From NCBI RefSeq assembly GCF_963678835.1, contig NZ_OY787469.1, positions 3,410,001 to 3,474,000 of the forward strand: 64,000 nucleotides of DNA, in the 5' to 3' direction. Positions 1-7,985 of this stretch are shown piece after piece; the first letter of the stretch is position 1, and every line of letters starts with the position of its first letter. The notes beneath the pieces are model-generated. The model saw only the letters and a program-made list of their open reading frames with translations, had not been told where the DNA came from and made no database searches. Source of the stretch: an uncultured Desulfuromonas sp. (GTDB lineage: Bacteria; Desulfobacterota; Desulfuromonadia; Desulfuromonadales; Desulfuromonadaceae). Position numbers and translations under genes: made by a program.

Positions 1-1773
1 CTCAAGTGCAAACTTGCGCACACCGTCAATAAGTGCGGTATTCGCTCCCGTTTCACCAGCGCCGTTCTTATTGATCATTCCCTTGGCCTGTTGGGTCAGG
101 TTTATTGCTGCAATGGCATGTTGGCGAATGGCTTCCAGATCGTCATCGTCAAGTTCCGGGTACTTTTCCCTGATGATTTTGCCCATACGCACCTGAGTCA
201 GCTCCTCCGGCAAGGTTTCACCGCCTGCTTCCGTACTGTCAAACAGGCCACGTTCCAGGGCAGGCTTATCCTGAACAAAGGAGGTAATAACCTCGTTTAA
301 ATCCTCTCGACAGATCCGCTGAGCCTCTGGGCTCTTTGGTTCGGCCAATCCTTTAATTTCGATTTCATAGAGACCCTGCGCTTCGTTAACACCAACATTG
401 GTTTTCGCAGGATCATAACCACCCACACCATAATCAAACCCTTCCGTCGGACCGGATTCAGCTTTTTTGGGTTTGAAGTTAAAACGTGGCGCAAGCACTT
501 GCTCCATCAACAAACTGGCAGCTATCGCTTTTAGAGTGTCATTAATAGCGTCGGTTACATCAGCTTCCGACGCATCGGGTTCGGCAATCAGGTTTGTAAA
601 GCGGGAATGGGTCTTCCCTTTGGCATCCCGCGTTGCCCGGCCGATAATCTGGATAATTTCCGTCAAGCTGGAACGATAGCCGATCGTCAGCGCATGTTCG
701 CACCAGATCCAGTCGAAGCCCTCTTTCGCCATTCCCAGCGCAATGATGATATCAACATGATCCCGGTTGTTTTTTTCTTGCGGACGTTTCAGGGCTGCGG
801 CAACCTTGTCCCGCTTCGGCTGTTCGTCATCCACCAGATCGGCAATGTGTAAGGTTATGCCCTCAGCGGTCTTAACCAGGTGAAATCCGGTATCTTCATC
901 CACACCCTGCCAGGAGCCCAGCTCATTGATAATGTGATCCACTTCCTTGTGCTTGTCCTTTGTGCTTTCCCGCGAATTCACATTGGGAATATGGATAATG
1001 GTTTTCTCACTCGGGTCGAGCACGTCCAGAATGCTGTCGGCGTAGGAACCTGAATAGAAGTAATAGCCGATATCCAGCTTCTTCAGATATTCATAGCCAT
1101 TGAGCTGTTCATAGTAGGTATAGGTGACGGTTTCAAACTTGGCTTCGTCTTCCGGTGCCAACACCGCCACCGCATCGCCACGAAAATAGGAGCCTGTCAT
1201 CGCTACAAGGTGCGCACTGCCCCGCGCAATAAGCTGGCCGAGATGGGCCCCCAGCTTGTTATCCGGATTTTCGCTGACATGATGGAATTCATCGATGGCC
1301 ACTAGGCAATGATCGAAGACCTCAACACCGAAGCGATCAACAACAAAACGGAAGGTAGAGTGCGTGCAGACCAGCGTCTTATCACCGCCATCGAGAAAAG
1401 CTTTGACGGAATTGACCTTACCACCATCTTCCCCTGGAGCGTTACACAGGTTCCATTTAGGCAGCACGGTCCAGTCCCCGTAAAAACCATACTGAGTCAA
1501 CGGTTCATCATTAAAGCTGGCCCCGATGGCTTTTTCCGGCACCACGATAATGGCCTGCTTAATACCCTGATTATTGAGCTTGTCCAGCGCAATGAACATC
1601 AAAGCACGGCTCTTCCCCGAAGCCGGAGGCGATTTGATCAGCAGGTACTGCTCCCCGCGCTTTTCATAGGCACGCTCCTGCATCACCCGCATTCCAAGCT
1701 CGTTGGATTTTTTAGAACTGCCATTGCAGGCATAGTTTACAGAAACGGATGGGATACGTTTAGACTCAGCCAT
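1..1773 (-). CDS. SF2 DEAD/DEAH-type helicase, C-terminus beyond window
   Basis: Open frame of 591 codons reading from an ATG at 1773 to the window edge with no stop, so the C-terminus is missing. Helicase motifs are visible: Walker A PPASGKS near residues 49-55, motif II DEFH near residue 159, and a motif VI-like QIIGRATRD near residue 374. The family couples NTP hydrolysis to translocation on DNA and is typical of restriction and defence systems. The methyltransferase stop codon lies 2 bp upstream of this start, so the two are one operon and probably one system. The missing end might carry a nuclease; this cannot be seen here. Confidence 0.85.
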   Translation of the reverse strand, partial: MAESKRIPSVSVNYACNGSSKKSNELGMRVMQERAYEKRGEQYLLIKSPPASGKSRALMFIALDKLNNQGIKQAIIVVPEKAIGASFNDEPLTQYGFYGDWTVLPKWNLCNAPGEDGGKVNSVKAFLDGGDKTLVCTHSTFRFVVDRFGVEVFDHCLVAIDEFHHVSENPDNKLGAHLGQLIARGSAHLVAMTGSYFRGDAVAVLAPEDEAKFETVTYTYYEQLNGYEYLKKLDIGYYFYSGSYADSILDVLDPSEKTIIHIPNVNSRESTKDKHKEVDHIINELGSWQGVDEDTGFHLVKTAEGITLHIADLVDDEQPKRDKVAAALKRPQEKNNRDHVDIIIALGMAKEGFDWIWCEHALTIGYRSSLTEIIQIIGRATRDAKGKTHSRFTNLIAEPDASEADVTDAINDTLKAIAASLLMEQVLAPRFNFKPKKAESGPTEGFDYGVGGYDPAKTNVGVNEAQGLYEIEIKGLAEPKSPEAQRICREDLNEVITSFVQDKPALERGLFDSTEAGGETLPEELTQVRMGKIIREKYPELDDDDLEAIRQHAIAAINLTQQAKGMINKNGAGETGANTALIDGVRKFALE

Positions 1774-1775
1774 GC

Positions 1776-4547
1776 TCAGGCTCTCCCCTTCTTGGCAGGA
1801 GCATTCCCCGCCGTCATTTTAGTATAAAGATCAAACAGCTTTTCCAGCCGTTCTGTATCGTTTTTGAATCGCCGCCCGATATAGATACGTTCAAGAACTT
1901 CATCATTACGTTCATGAGCTCGACGTAAATCATCCGGCATGTTTTCGGGATCGTAAAGTTCGGCAATCGTTTTCGGGAAATGCGCTTCACGGGACAAAAG
2001 GATATCTTCGGCACAACGGGTAAGGTCTGCTTTGTTTTTTTCTGTCAGCTTTGGAACCGGAAAAGTGTTCCAGCCCAAGGTATTTGAATAAGAAAAATCA
2101 GTTCTCATTCGAACACATACAGTTCCGATCCACACCAGATGCAATCGGGATACAATTATTGATAAATTCCATATTGGAGCATCATAAAAAGCAAAGTTTC
2201 GATCGCCAATGATTGCTCCAGTATTCAACACACCGACGGGTAAAAACTCCCGTTGCTCTGAACTCACCCTCGGAACAACAATAACTCTTTCATGCCCTCT
2301 TTGCCGTACCTGTTGAAACTCGTAAGGGGTCTTTGCCCCCTTTCGTGTAAGCTCTTTCTTACTTTCAATTCGAAATGTTGCGACTTCGTCCAATCTCTTT
2401 GAAATTGGATAGATAGATAGAGCATCATTTAGCTGATGTGTTTCTATCCACAGACAGTACCTTTGGTTCCCCTTGATAAATTCTGAGGAACCAACAAATG
2501 GCCTTATAAAAGTCTTCGCTTCAGGATAAGACTTCAGCAACTCATTTGCTTCTGTCCAATTAAGCATTAAGTACCCACCATCAACAGGTTTATTGCCATT
2601 GATCATTTCAGCTATTGCAGAAATAGGTCGAGTAGAGGGTGTTACCAAAATATTCGATTGTGGAATTAAATATGCGTTAATATTTAACACTTCACGACGT
2701 TGTATTTCACCATTTTCATAGCTAAAGATACGCTTAATATCTTTGATATTTTTTGACAAGCCAACAATAACAACCGTTACTCCAGCATTATTCGAAGCTA
2801 AATTTGACCAATTAAAAGGAGTATATGCAAATGTAATTTGTAAACTACCATCTAATACCAAAGGCCAAAGTCTCGCTACTTGTTCCCCCTGACAAATTGA
2901 TTTTGTACTAACAAAAGCTCCTGATGCGTCCGCATACTTACAATAGTCAGCAAATTTAATGAACCAACCAGCTACATAATCTAATGACTTCCAACTATTG
3001 GTTCGCCCCGCAAATAGAGTTTCTAAATCCTCTTTTTGCTGCTCCGATTGAACTGTACCACCCAGATAAGGGGGATTCCCACAAATGTACGTTTCACCAC
3101 CTTCATTTTCAAAATCGATTTCGGCTTGATCTAGTGGGGTACTAAACAAATCGTCAGCGGCGAGCTTGACACCTTTTCCTGTAGGTGGACAGATAGCCAA
3201 CCAGTCCAACCGTAGAGCATTACCACACGTTATCCAATTCTCTGCACCTAGCGGCAAGAACTCTGCCAAAGCTTCCATTTGGCCGCGATAAACAACATCG
3301 CACTGATACTCAGCGATAATAAGAGCAAGACGGGCAATCTCCGCTGCAAAATCTCTTAGCTCGATTCCGCGAAAATTTGTAATCGGAATTTCGGTTTTTT
3401 GGTGAGATTCACCTCGCCGTTTATTGATCTTCGCTTCAATTGCGCGCATCTCCTTATAGGCGATAACAAGAAAATTCCCAGAACCACAGGCAGGATCAAA
3501 CACGCGGATTTTAGCTATCCTTTTGCGTAAATTTAGCAGCATACGGGCATTATCACCGGACTTTTCTAACTGCTCACGCAGGTCATCCAGAAAGAGCGGA
3601 TTCAGAACCTTGAGGATGTTCGGAACGCTGGTGTAGTGCATCCCCAATGCGCCACGCTCCTCGTCGTCGGCTACGGCCTGAATCATAGAGCCGAAGATAT
3701 CCGGGTTGATCTTTTTCCAGTCCAGATTGCCAATACTCTGAAGATAGGATCGGGCAATTTTACTGAGACGCGGCACCTCTGTACTTCCGGCAAACAGACC
3801 GCCGTTCACATAGGGGAAGGCATCCGCCCACCGGGAAATTTTAGCGCTGTCACGATCAGCATATTTGGTGTTCATCGCCCGGAAGAGTTCACCAAGAACC
3901 TCATGGGTATTTGAGGAATCACGGTCACTCATCTGATTGATGGTGCTGGTAAACAGCTCCACACCGCTGAAGATCTCGGTATCTTCAGCAAAGAAACAGA
4001 AAATCAGCCTTGCCATGAAATGATTCATGTCGTGCTGACGGTTCGCTGTCCCCCAGTCTGGATTATCTTTCAACAGCTCGACATAAAGACGGTTGAGCCG
4101 CCCAGTCGCCTTGATATCGAAGGCGCTTTCCCGGACTTGTTTGACGGTAGAGATACCAGCCAGGGGCAGGAAAAAACCAAAATGATCCGGGAATTCTTTA
4201 TAGGCACAGACAATAGGCGCAACATCGGAGCCTAATTCCTCAGCCTCCAGAGTAATGCCGTCGGTCGCCAAAATGAACTTGGCTTTCCCCCTGGTCGTAG
4301 CAGGACTTTCACGAAGCGCGGCCAGCGTGGCACCAACCTTCCCCTCGGCACAAACAGCCAAGTGAATATTGTTACGTTGCAGCACGCCACCTTCAATATC
4401 AGAAGAGTTGGTGTTGCCCTTTCTTAAGCGGTCAATCGTCGCCTTCTTGTTACCAAATGCCTCCAAAAAAGCGAACGGAAACTCAACAGGATCAAATTCC
4501 TGCTCAGCTAACAAGGATATGGCTTCTTCTATTTCAACGGCGTTCAA
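1776..4547 (-). CDS. MmeI-like class I SAM-dependent DNA methyltransferase
   Basis: 923 residues. SAM-binding motif I DPACGSGNF lies near residue 350 and the catalytic amino-methyltransferase motif NPPY near residue 490, followed by a long region that should contain target recognition and a C-terminal helical domain. Size and layout resemble the MmeI/type IIL family, adenine methyltransferases usually fused to an N-terminal PD-ExK nuclease. I do not see a clear D...ExK in the first 200 residues, so this one may only modify DNA, with cleavage left to a partner. The start is supported by AAGGG 8 bases upstream. The helicase follows 2 bp later. Recognition site unknown. Confidence 0.85.
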   Translation of the reverse strand: MNAVEIEEAISLLAEQEFDPVEFPFAFLEAFGNKKATIDRLRKGNTNSSDIEGGVLQRNNIHLAVCAEGKVGATLAALRESPATTRGKAKFILATDGITLEAEELGSDVAPIVCAYKEFPDHFGFFLPLAGISTVKQVRESAFDIKATGRLNRLYVELLKDNPDWGTANRQHDMNHFMARLIFCFFAEDTEIFSGVELFTSTINQMSDRDSSNTHEVLGELFRAMNTKYADRDSAKISRWADAFPYVNGGLFAGSTEVPRLSKIARSYLQSIGNLDWKKINPDIFGSMIQAVADDEERGALGMHYTSVPNILKVLNPLFLDDLREQLEKSGDNARMLLNLRKRIAKIRVFDPACGSGNFLVIAYKEMRAIEAKINKRRGESHQKTEIPITNFRGIELRDFAAEIARLALIIAEYQCDVVYRGQMEALAEFLPLGAENWITCGNALRLDWLAICPPTGKGVKLAADDLFSTPLDQAEIDFENEGGETYICGNPPYLGGTVQSEQQKEDLETLFAGRTNSWKSLDYVAGWFIKFADYCKYADASGAFVSTKSICQGEQVARLWPLVLDGSLQITFAYTPFNWSNLASNNAGVTVVIVGLSKNIKDIKRIFSYENGEIQRREVLNINAYLIPQSNILVTPSTRPISAIAEMINGNKPVDGGYLMLNWTEANELLKSYPEAKTFIRPFVGSSEFIKGNQRYCLWIETHQLNDALSIYPISKRLDEVATFRIESKKELTRKGAKTPYEFQQVRQRGHERVIVVPRVSSEQREFLPVGVLNTGAIIGDRNFAFYDAPIWNLSIIVSRLHLVWIGTVCVRMRTDFSYSNTLGWNTFPVPKLTEKNKADLTRCAEDILLSREAHFPKTIAELYDPENMPDDLRRAHERNDEVLERIYIGRRFKNDTERLEKLFDLYTKMTAGNAPAKKGRA

Positions 4548-4678
4548 TGTTGTTTACCCTTCAAGAGAACGAACTTTATAAACACTTTCTAAGCTCATCA
4601 GAATAAGACAAATGAGTTCAAACAACAACCAGATACAATGCTTCAATCCATCACGTAACTTATTGTTGTTTCGCTTAG

Positions 4679-5266
4679 CTATGACCGGACAAAAGCCAAC
4701 AAAGGCTGATAATCGTGCTGGTCTGCAGCGCGCAAGGCATTAATATAGCTGCGACGACAATCACCAGCATTGGTCAGATTCTCCTGCCCCCAGCTAAAGC
4801 GTTCTTGCCCTAAAAGATGGACCAATAGGATATCGGCCATCAAACGTGCATGACGGCCATTACCATTGGCAAAAGCGTGAATAGCGACCAGACGGTGGTG
4901 AAAACGTGCTGCTATTTCATCCGCAGGATAAGAATCAAATTCCATCCACCCATTGACATCATCAAACAACTGACGCAGAGCTGTGGGGATCTGCATCCAC
5001 TCAATTCCGATGTTCTTTTGACTGCGCCGGAACGTTCCCGCCCAACTCCAGACATGACCAAACATCTTCTTATGCAACGTACACACATATTTTTCGGTCA
5101 AAATATCTTTCTGCTTACGTCTGAAAACGGCATCTTCAGCTTCGAGAATATTATCCTGTTCCCAGCGATCAAGTTCAGCGCGCGTTCGAATATGGGGCAG
5201 AAGAAGCCCCTGCGCTTCATCCGGATCAATCGGTGTTGCTCCTTCTGGATACTCAAAGAGAATCAT
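4679..5266 (-). CDS. Fic-domain protein of the mobile mystery protein B type
   Basis: 195 residues with a canonical Fic core motif, HAFANGNGRHARL, near residues 130-142. The catalytic His and the GNGR phosphate-binding loop are intact, so it may transfer AMP or another NMP to a protein target. Its start overlaps the stop of the upstream HTH gene by 4 bases (ATGA). That order, HTH then Fic, matches the TIGRFAM pair 'mobile mystery protein A/B', recurrent on plasmids and mobile regions. It probably acts as the toxin-like half of a two-gene module; no toxicity is demonstrated by the sequence. It lies upstream of the methyltransferase gene on the same strand, 131 bp away. Confidence 0.85.
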   Translation of the reverse strand: MILFEYPEGATPIDPDEAQGLLLPHIRTRAELDRWEQDNILEAEDAVFRRKQKDILTEKYVCTLHKKMFGHVWSWAGTFRRSQKNIGIEWMQIPTALRQLFDDVNGWMEFDSYPADEIAARFHHRLVAIHAFANGNGRHARLMADILLVHLLGQERFSWGQENLTNAGDCRRSYINALRAADQHDYQPLLAFVRS

Positions 5267-5730
5267 TTCTGCACCCAGAAATCTTTTGGCATCTCACGCA
5301 CCAAATCTTCAATTTTTGTTTCGAGCATCTTCTGACGCTCTTCAAGAGATACCTGCTGATCCTCCAGCAACATCGTGTGGGAGGTTCGCGACAATCGCTC
5401 CTCAGCGACCTTACAGGCTTGATGACGAATTGTTTCTTTCAAGCTGTCGTGGGGAACGACGGCATAGACAAAGACGCAATCCATTGCTTCCGCAGCCTGA
5501 CGCATGGTTTTCATGGTCACAACACCAGAGACTTCGTCTTTTTCCAGCTGCACAATGCGCGGTTGACTGACCCCCATGCGTTCCCCCAACTGCTTACCAG
5601 ACATTCCCAAAGCTTCACGTATCGAACGCAACCACCCCTTAACCGGAGGATGAAGCCCTTTTAGATGAGATAACTGAGCAAAGGTGCTATCCAGCTGCTC
5701 TCGCATAATTTGACGATGCCTTGATTTCAT
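5263..5730 (-). CDS. XRE-type HTH regulator of the mobile mystery protein A type
   Basis: 155 residues. A helix-turn-helix of the XRE/Cro class spans roughly residues 43-70 (SGKQLGERMGVSQPRIVQLE), preceded by a short N-terminal helix and followed by a charged helical C-terminus. GGAGG lies 7 bases before the ATG. It overlaps the Fic gene by 4 bases, so the pair is translationally coupled. By family precedent it would repress its own promoter and perhaps neutralise or control the Fic partner; this is inference. The upstream 85 bp is extremely AT-rich, with inverted TATATA(A/T)TA words that could be its operator. Confidence 0.85.
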   Translation of the reverse strand: MKSRHRQIMREQLDSTFAQLSHLKGLHPPVKGWLRSIREALGMSGKQLGERMGVSQPRIVQLEKDEVSGVVTMKTMRQAAEAMDCVFVYAVVPHDSLKETIRHQACKVAEERLSRTSHTMLLEDQQVSLEERQKMLETKIEDLVREMPKDFWVQK

Positions 5731-5734
5731 TTTA

Positions 5735-5815
5735 TAACCTCCATATTATATATTTTAGTATTTTTTATAACATATTCACTATATAAATTAAAAATAAAAA
5801 TAATATATAAGTTAT
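5735..5815 (-). promoter_or_regulatory. AT-rich promoter/operator region of the HTH-Fic pair
   Basis: About 80 bp of nearly pure A+T immediately upstream of the HTH gene. It contains TATATATTA near its upstream end and the inverse TATATAATA next to the ribosome binding site, an arrangement that suits autorepression by a dimeric XRE protein. No convincing -35/-10 pair can be singled out in such biased sequence. Confidence 0.35.
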
Positions 5816-5889
5816 CAATTTGGCAAAAAGGCATTACCAATAGCACCGACGCCAATAACATGCTCCTGAACTCTTATCAGTTCTAACAT
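5815..5889 (-). CDS. Possible 24-residue peptide ORF
   Basis: ATG at 5889 to TGA at 5815, 24 codons. A strong AAGGAG lies 6 bases before the ATG, better than many real genes in this window. The peptide has an acidic N-terminus (MLELIRVQEH) and a glycine-rich hydrophobic half (IGVGAIGNAFLPN). It sits about 50 bp past the terminator of the operon upstream, so it needs read-through or its own promoter. I do not recognise it. It could be a leader or signalling peptide, or a chance ORF; nothing but the ribosome binding site supports expression. Confidence 0.35.
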   Translation of the reverse strand: MLELIRVQEHVIGVGAIGNAFLPN

Positions 5890-5937
5890 GACCGACTCCT
5901 TCTCATCTCTTTTTTCACTAATTCATCTCCTCACATA

Positions 5938-5966
5938 AAAAAAGGCGCTCCCTGTCGGAAGCGCCG
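5938..5966 (-). terminator. Rho-independent terminator of the small-protein operon
   Basis: On the minus strand a GGCGCT/AGCGCC stem with a roughly 10-base loop is followed by seven T residues. It ends the transcript of the genes at 7057-6023. Confidence 0.85.
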
Positions 5967-6022
5967 TCCATAATCATCACAGCATGTCAGTCAATGAAAT
6001 AAAAATGGTTTGCCGGGATTGG

Positions 6023-6451
6023 CTAGTTGGCTCCACAAAACACCGGTGCCAGCTTTTTCCATAAACTCTTGCCCTGCTTTTCACTGGCTTCACGAGCACA
6101 TTCCAAGGCCAGTTGCAGTTCACGGCAGTCCTCTTCGTCATGCGGTTCTATGGCGTGATAGAAAATTCCCGCCGCTCGTGCCTGACGCAAGAAGCTAACA
6201 GTGGCATCGTCAGCCAACAGGATGATTTTCAGCTGCTTGTGTAAATAGCGGAAAATCGGAATGACATCCAATGCACTACTGCCTTCAAAGGTTTTGCCCA
6301 GCAGCATGATCGCAGCATCCTCTTTGCGTAGCACATCAATGGCTTCATTGAGGGTTGCTACAGGCTTGGCAGTGCATCCGGCCAGCTCCACGCAGTGTTT
6401 GAGGGCAGCGGTTTCTGTGGGAGTTTGATAGGCAATAATGACGGGCAGCAT
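6023..6451 (-). CDS. Degenerate receiver-like (pseudo-REC) protein
   Basis: 142 residues with the length and beta-alpha rhythm of a response-regulator receiver domain: hydrophobic strands near residues 3-7, 47-51 and 72-77. The acidic pair after strand 1 is absent (IIAYQT) and the phospho-acceptor Asp after strand 3 is replaced (IMLLGKT), so phosphorylation is not expected. No output domain. GGAGGGAGAACC precedes the ATG. It follows two paralogous small membrane proteins on the same strand and ends at a strong terminator. It may be a binding partner acting without phosphorylation. The fold assignment is from pattern only. Confidence 0.5.
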   Translation of the reverse strand: MLPVIIAYQTPTETAALKHCVELAGCTAKPVATLNEAIDVLRKEDAAIMLLGKTFEGSSALDVIPIFRYLHKQLKIILLADDATVSFLRQARAAGIFYHAIEPHDEEDCRELQLALECAREASEKQGKSLWKKLAPVFCGAN

Positions 6452-6477
6452 GGTTCTCCCTCCTGCGTGAGAGGCGC

Positions 6478-6503
6478 TGCCCCGGCTGTGAAAACCGGGG
6501 CAG
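6478..6503 (-). other. Intercistronic GC-rich hairpin
   Basis: A perfect 9-bp stem CTGCCCCGG/CCGGGGCAG with an 8-base loop and no T-run, between the second small membrane gene and the pseudo-receiver gene. Such hairpins often protect the 3' end of the upstream mRNA or reduce expression of the downstream gene. Confidence 0.5.
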
Positions 6504-6526
6504 GTCGAGATAAGGTCGATTCGAGA

Positions 6527-6763
6527 TTAGTGCGATTTTTGCTCAGCAACTTCTTTCGGGCTGGCAACCGCTTTGACAATGCCGAACATCACCAGAACAG
6601 CCGGAACCAGTTGCGCTACCACGATCAGAGCACAGAAGCCAAGAAACGCCCAGACCAGAAATCCGCTGTTATCGACGCGACCCGCTGTAGAGGCGGCAAA
6701 CGAAGAGGTAGAAGCGATGAGGGTCAGCAAAGTGGTCAGAGCGATGTTTTTAAGTGCTTTCAT
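6527..6763 (-). CDS. Small membrane protein with signal-like N-terminus, copy 2
   Basis: 78 residues from the ATG at 6763, chosen because AAGGAA precedes it and because MKALKNIA matches the start of the neighbouring paralogue. Residues 5-23 form a signal-peptide-like segment ending SFA; residues about 34-66 are strongly hydrophobic (FLVWAFLGFCALIVVAQLVPA). The C-terminus is short and charged. It is a tandem duplicate of the gene at 6827-7057, with about half of positions shared. I do not know its function. High hydrophobicity and small size suggest a membrane subunit or pilin-like peptide; no catalytic motif is present. Confidence 0.7.
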   Translation of the reverse strand: MKALKNIALTTLLTLIASTSSFAASTAGRVDNSGFLVWAFLGFCALIVVAQLVPAVLVMFGIVKAVASPKEVAEQKSH

Positions 6764-6826
6764 GGTGTTGGTTCCTTTCGTGATGTGTGTGTAAAAATCA
6801 AACGGTTCGATTAACAAAAAATTCGT

Positions 6827-7057
6827 TTACGCGTTGTGGTTGTGAGCTTGATCTTCAGAGGATCCAAAAACGCCCTTAACCATACCGAATCCCATGACCA
6901 AAGCCGGGATGAGTTGACCGACGACGATCAATCCGATAAAGCCGAGGAACAACCAGGTTAACAGACCACTGTTGCTTGCTTCCTGCCCGGCAAAAGCGGG
7001 AGAGGCGGCGATGGCGGTAACAATCAGGCTGGTGGCGATGTTTTTCAGTGCTTTCAT
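6827..7057 (-). CDS. Small membrane protein with signal-like N-terminus, copy 1
   Basis: 76 residues. It has an N-terminal signal-like segment ending in AFAG, then a hydrophobic stretch (TWLFLGFIGLIVVGQLIPALV) and a His/Asn-rich tail. AGGAGG lies 6 bases before the ATG. First gene of a three-gene operon, about 70 bp downstream of a near-consensus sigma-54 promoter, so expression probably depends on RpoN and an enhancer-binding activator. Tandem paralogue of the next gene. Function not recognised; the pairing with a pseudo-receiver protein is the only contextual hint. Confidence 0.75.
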   Translation of the reverse strand: MKALKNIATSLIVTAIAASPAFAGQEASNSGLLTWLFLGFIGLIVVGQLIPALVMGFGMVKGVFGSSEDQAHNHNA

Positions 7058-7137
7058 GATGTCCTCCTATGGTGAGCAAAGTGAGTTGCTTGATACTCGT
7101 TGTTGTGTGTTTTGCGTTGTTCTTGCCTTTCTAATAC

Positions 7138-7153
7138 TGCTAAGGACGTGCCA
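7138..7153 (-). promoter_or_regulatory. Sigma-54 promoter
   Basis: Minus-strand TGGCAC, five bases, TAGCA. This matches TGGCAC-N5-TTGCA at all but one position, with the invariant GG and GC correctly spaced. Transcription would begin near 7126, giving an untranslated leader of about 70 bases before the ATG at 7057. Confidence 0.75.
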
Positions 7154-7520
7154 AGTTTTCAAAAAAGCTCTTCAATCTCTCTAACCACCTGTTATCACAC
7201 GAGTCACAAGAAGAGAGTCATTTACTACGAGCATCATCAAACGCTCCGGACTGTATACAAATGCTATTCGCTTCACGAGAAAACATCGGCTGACAACAAT
7301 GCGCTGAGTCGCTTTAGAGTGATTAATTTCAGGCACTTATCAGCTGCACAGCGAAAACATACATCCTGTCTTATTTTTATATTTTTTATTTATGCGCGAT
7401 ATACAGGCGTCTTGTGGAGGCTCTTGCAAAAAAAATCCATGCATCTCTTCAAAAGAATTTGCGGACAAACAGATAAGACGACGGGAGACCCCAGTGCTTT
7501 TCACCAGAAAAGTCTCCATA
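7154..7520. other. Gene-free region
   Basis: No convincing coding sequence on either strand. A weak GGAGAC/GTCTCC hairpin lies just before the terminator at 7519, so a plus-strand small RNA ending there is possible but not otherwise supported. Binding sites for the sigma-54 activator would be expected here. Confidence 0.35.
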
Positions 7521-7562
7521 AAAAAAGCGATATCCGTTCAGAACCGGTATCGCTTTTTTTAT
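7519..7562. terminator. Bidirectional terminator
   Basis: A-run, AGCGATA stem, 15-base loop, TATCGCT stem, T-run: a symmetrical structure able to stop transcription from both sides. No obvious upstream gene on the plus strand uses it, which is the best hint of a small RNA in the preceding region. Confidence 0.7.
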
Positions 7563-7610
7563 GGGCCAGCTTTTTAAGCTCGGGGTGTTCTCAATCAGAA
7601 GGATGAGAAC

Positions 7611-7733
7611 GCCAGTACTCGAACACACTTCATTTTGTCATCGCAGAGACCACCTGTAGGAGCGAATTTATTCGCGAATATTTTTGAATTGTTGTTTTTA
7701 AAAGGCTTGGATCTTCGCGGCTGAAGACGCTCC
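7611..7733. repeat. REP-like composite repeat, left part, split by IS110
   Basis: Contains GTAGGAGCGAATTTATTCG followed about 40 bases later by GCGGCTGAAG(A/C)CGCTCC, the two palindromic arms seen at 22139-22220, 38820-38905 and 56490-56570. The other copies continue into a segment with TTTCAA(C)TATGCTGACGTAC, which here appears only after the IS110 element, at 9029-9052. The flank GCCAGTACTCGAACACAC also recurs at 21910. Confidence 0.8.
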
Positions 7734-7749
7734 TTGTATGTTTGTTCCA

Positions 7750-7960
7750 GAACATAAGAATGAGTAAGGTATTGAGATGAAGTTGCCGGGGAAGCCGTCC
7801 GCTCTTGAAGCCATGAGCTTGTCTGTAGATGGGCTCCCCGCCCTCTTCGCCCATTCCGCGGAGTATCCGAGGCCTTGAGCTATGCTCCTGAGCCTGAATA
7901 TGCAAGGACGGTAGGCGAGATGTCAGGGTCGGGGAACCGGTAACCATAGTAACCAAAATC
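7750..7960 (+). ncRNA. Candidate bridge RNA region of IS110 element 1
   Basis: About 210 bp of GC-rich non-coding sequence between the left end and the transposase, with several short complementary pairs (for example GAGC...GCTC around 7875-7898). In studied IS110 elements this position encodes the RNA that pairs with donor and target DNA. Location and context support the call; the exact ends and loops cannot be set by eye. Confidence 0.45.
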
Positions 7961-7985
7961 CTCTTTTTCGCAAAGGAACTAAAGT

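Noticed and set aside
7154-7518. CRISPR or direct-repeat array
   Set aside because: No regularly spaced repeats here or elsewhere in the window.
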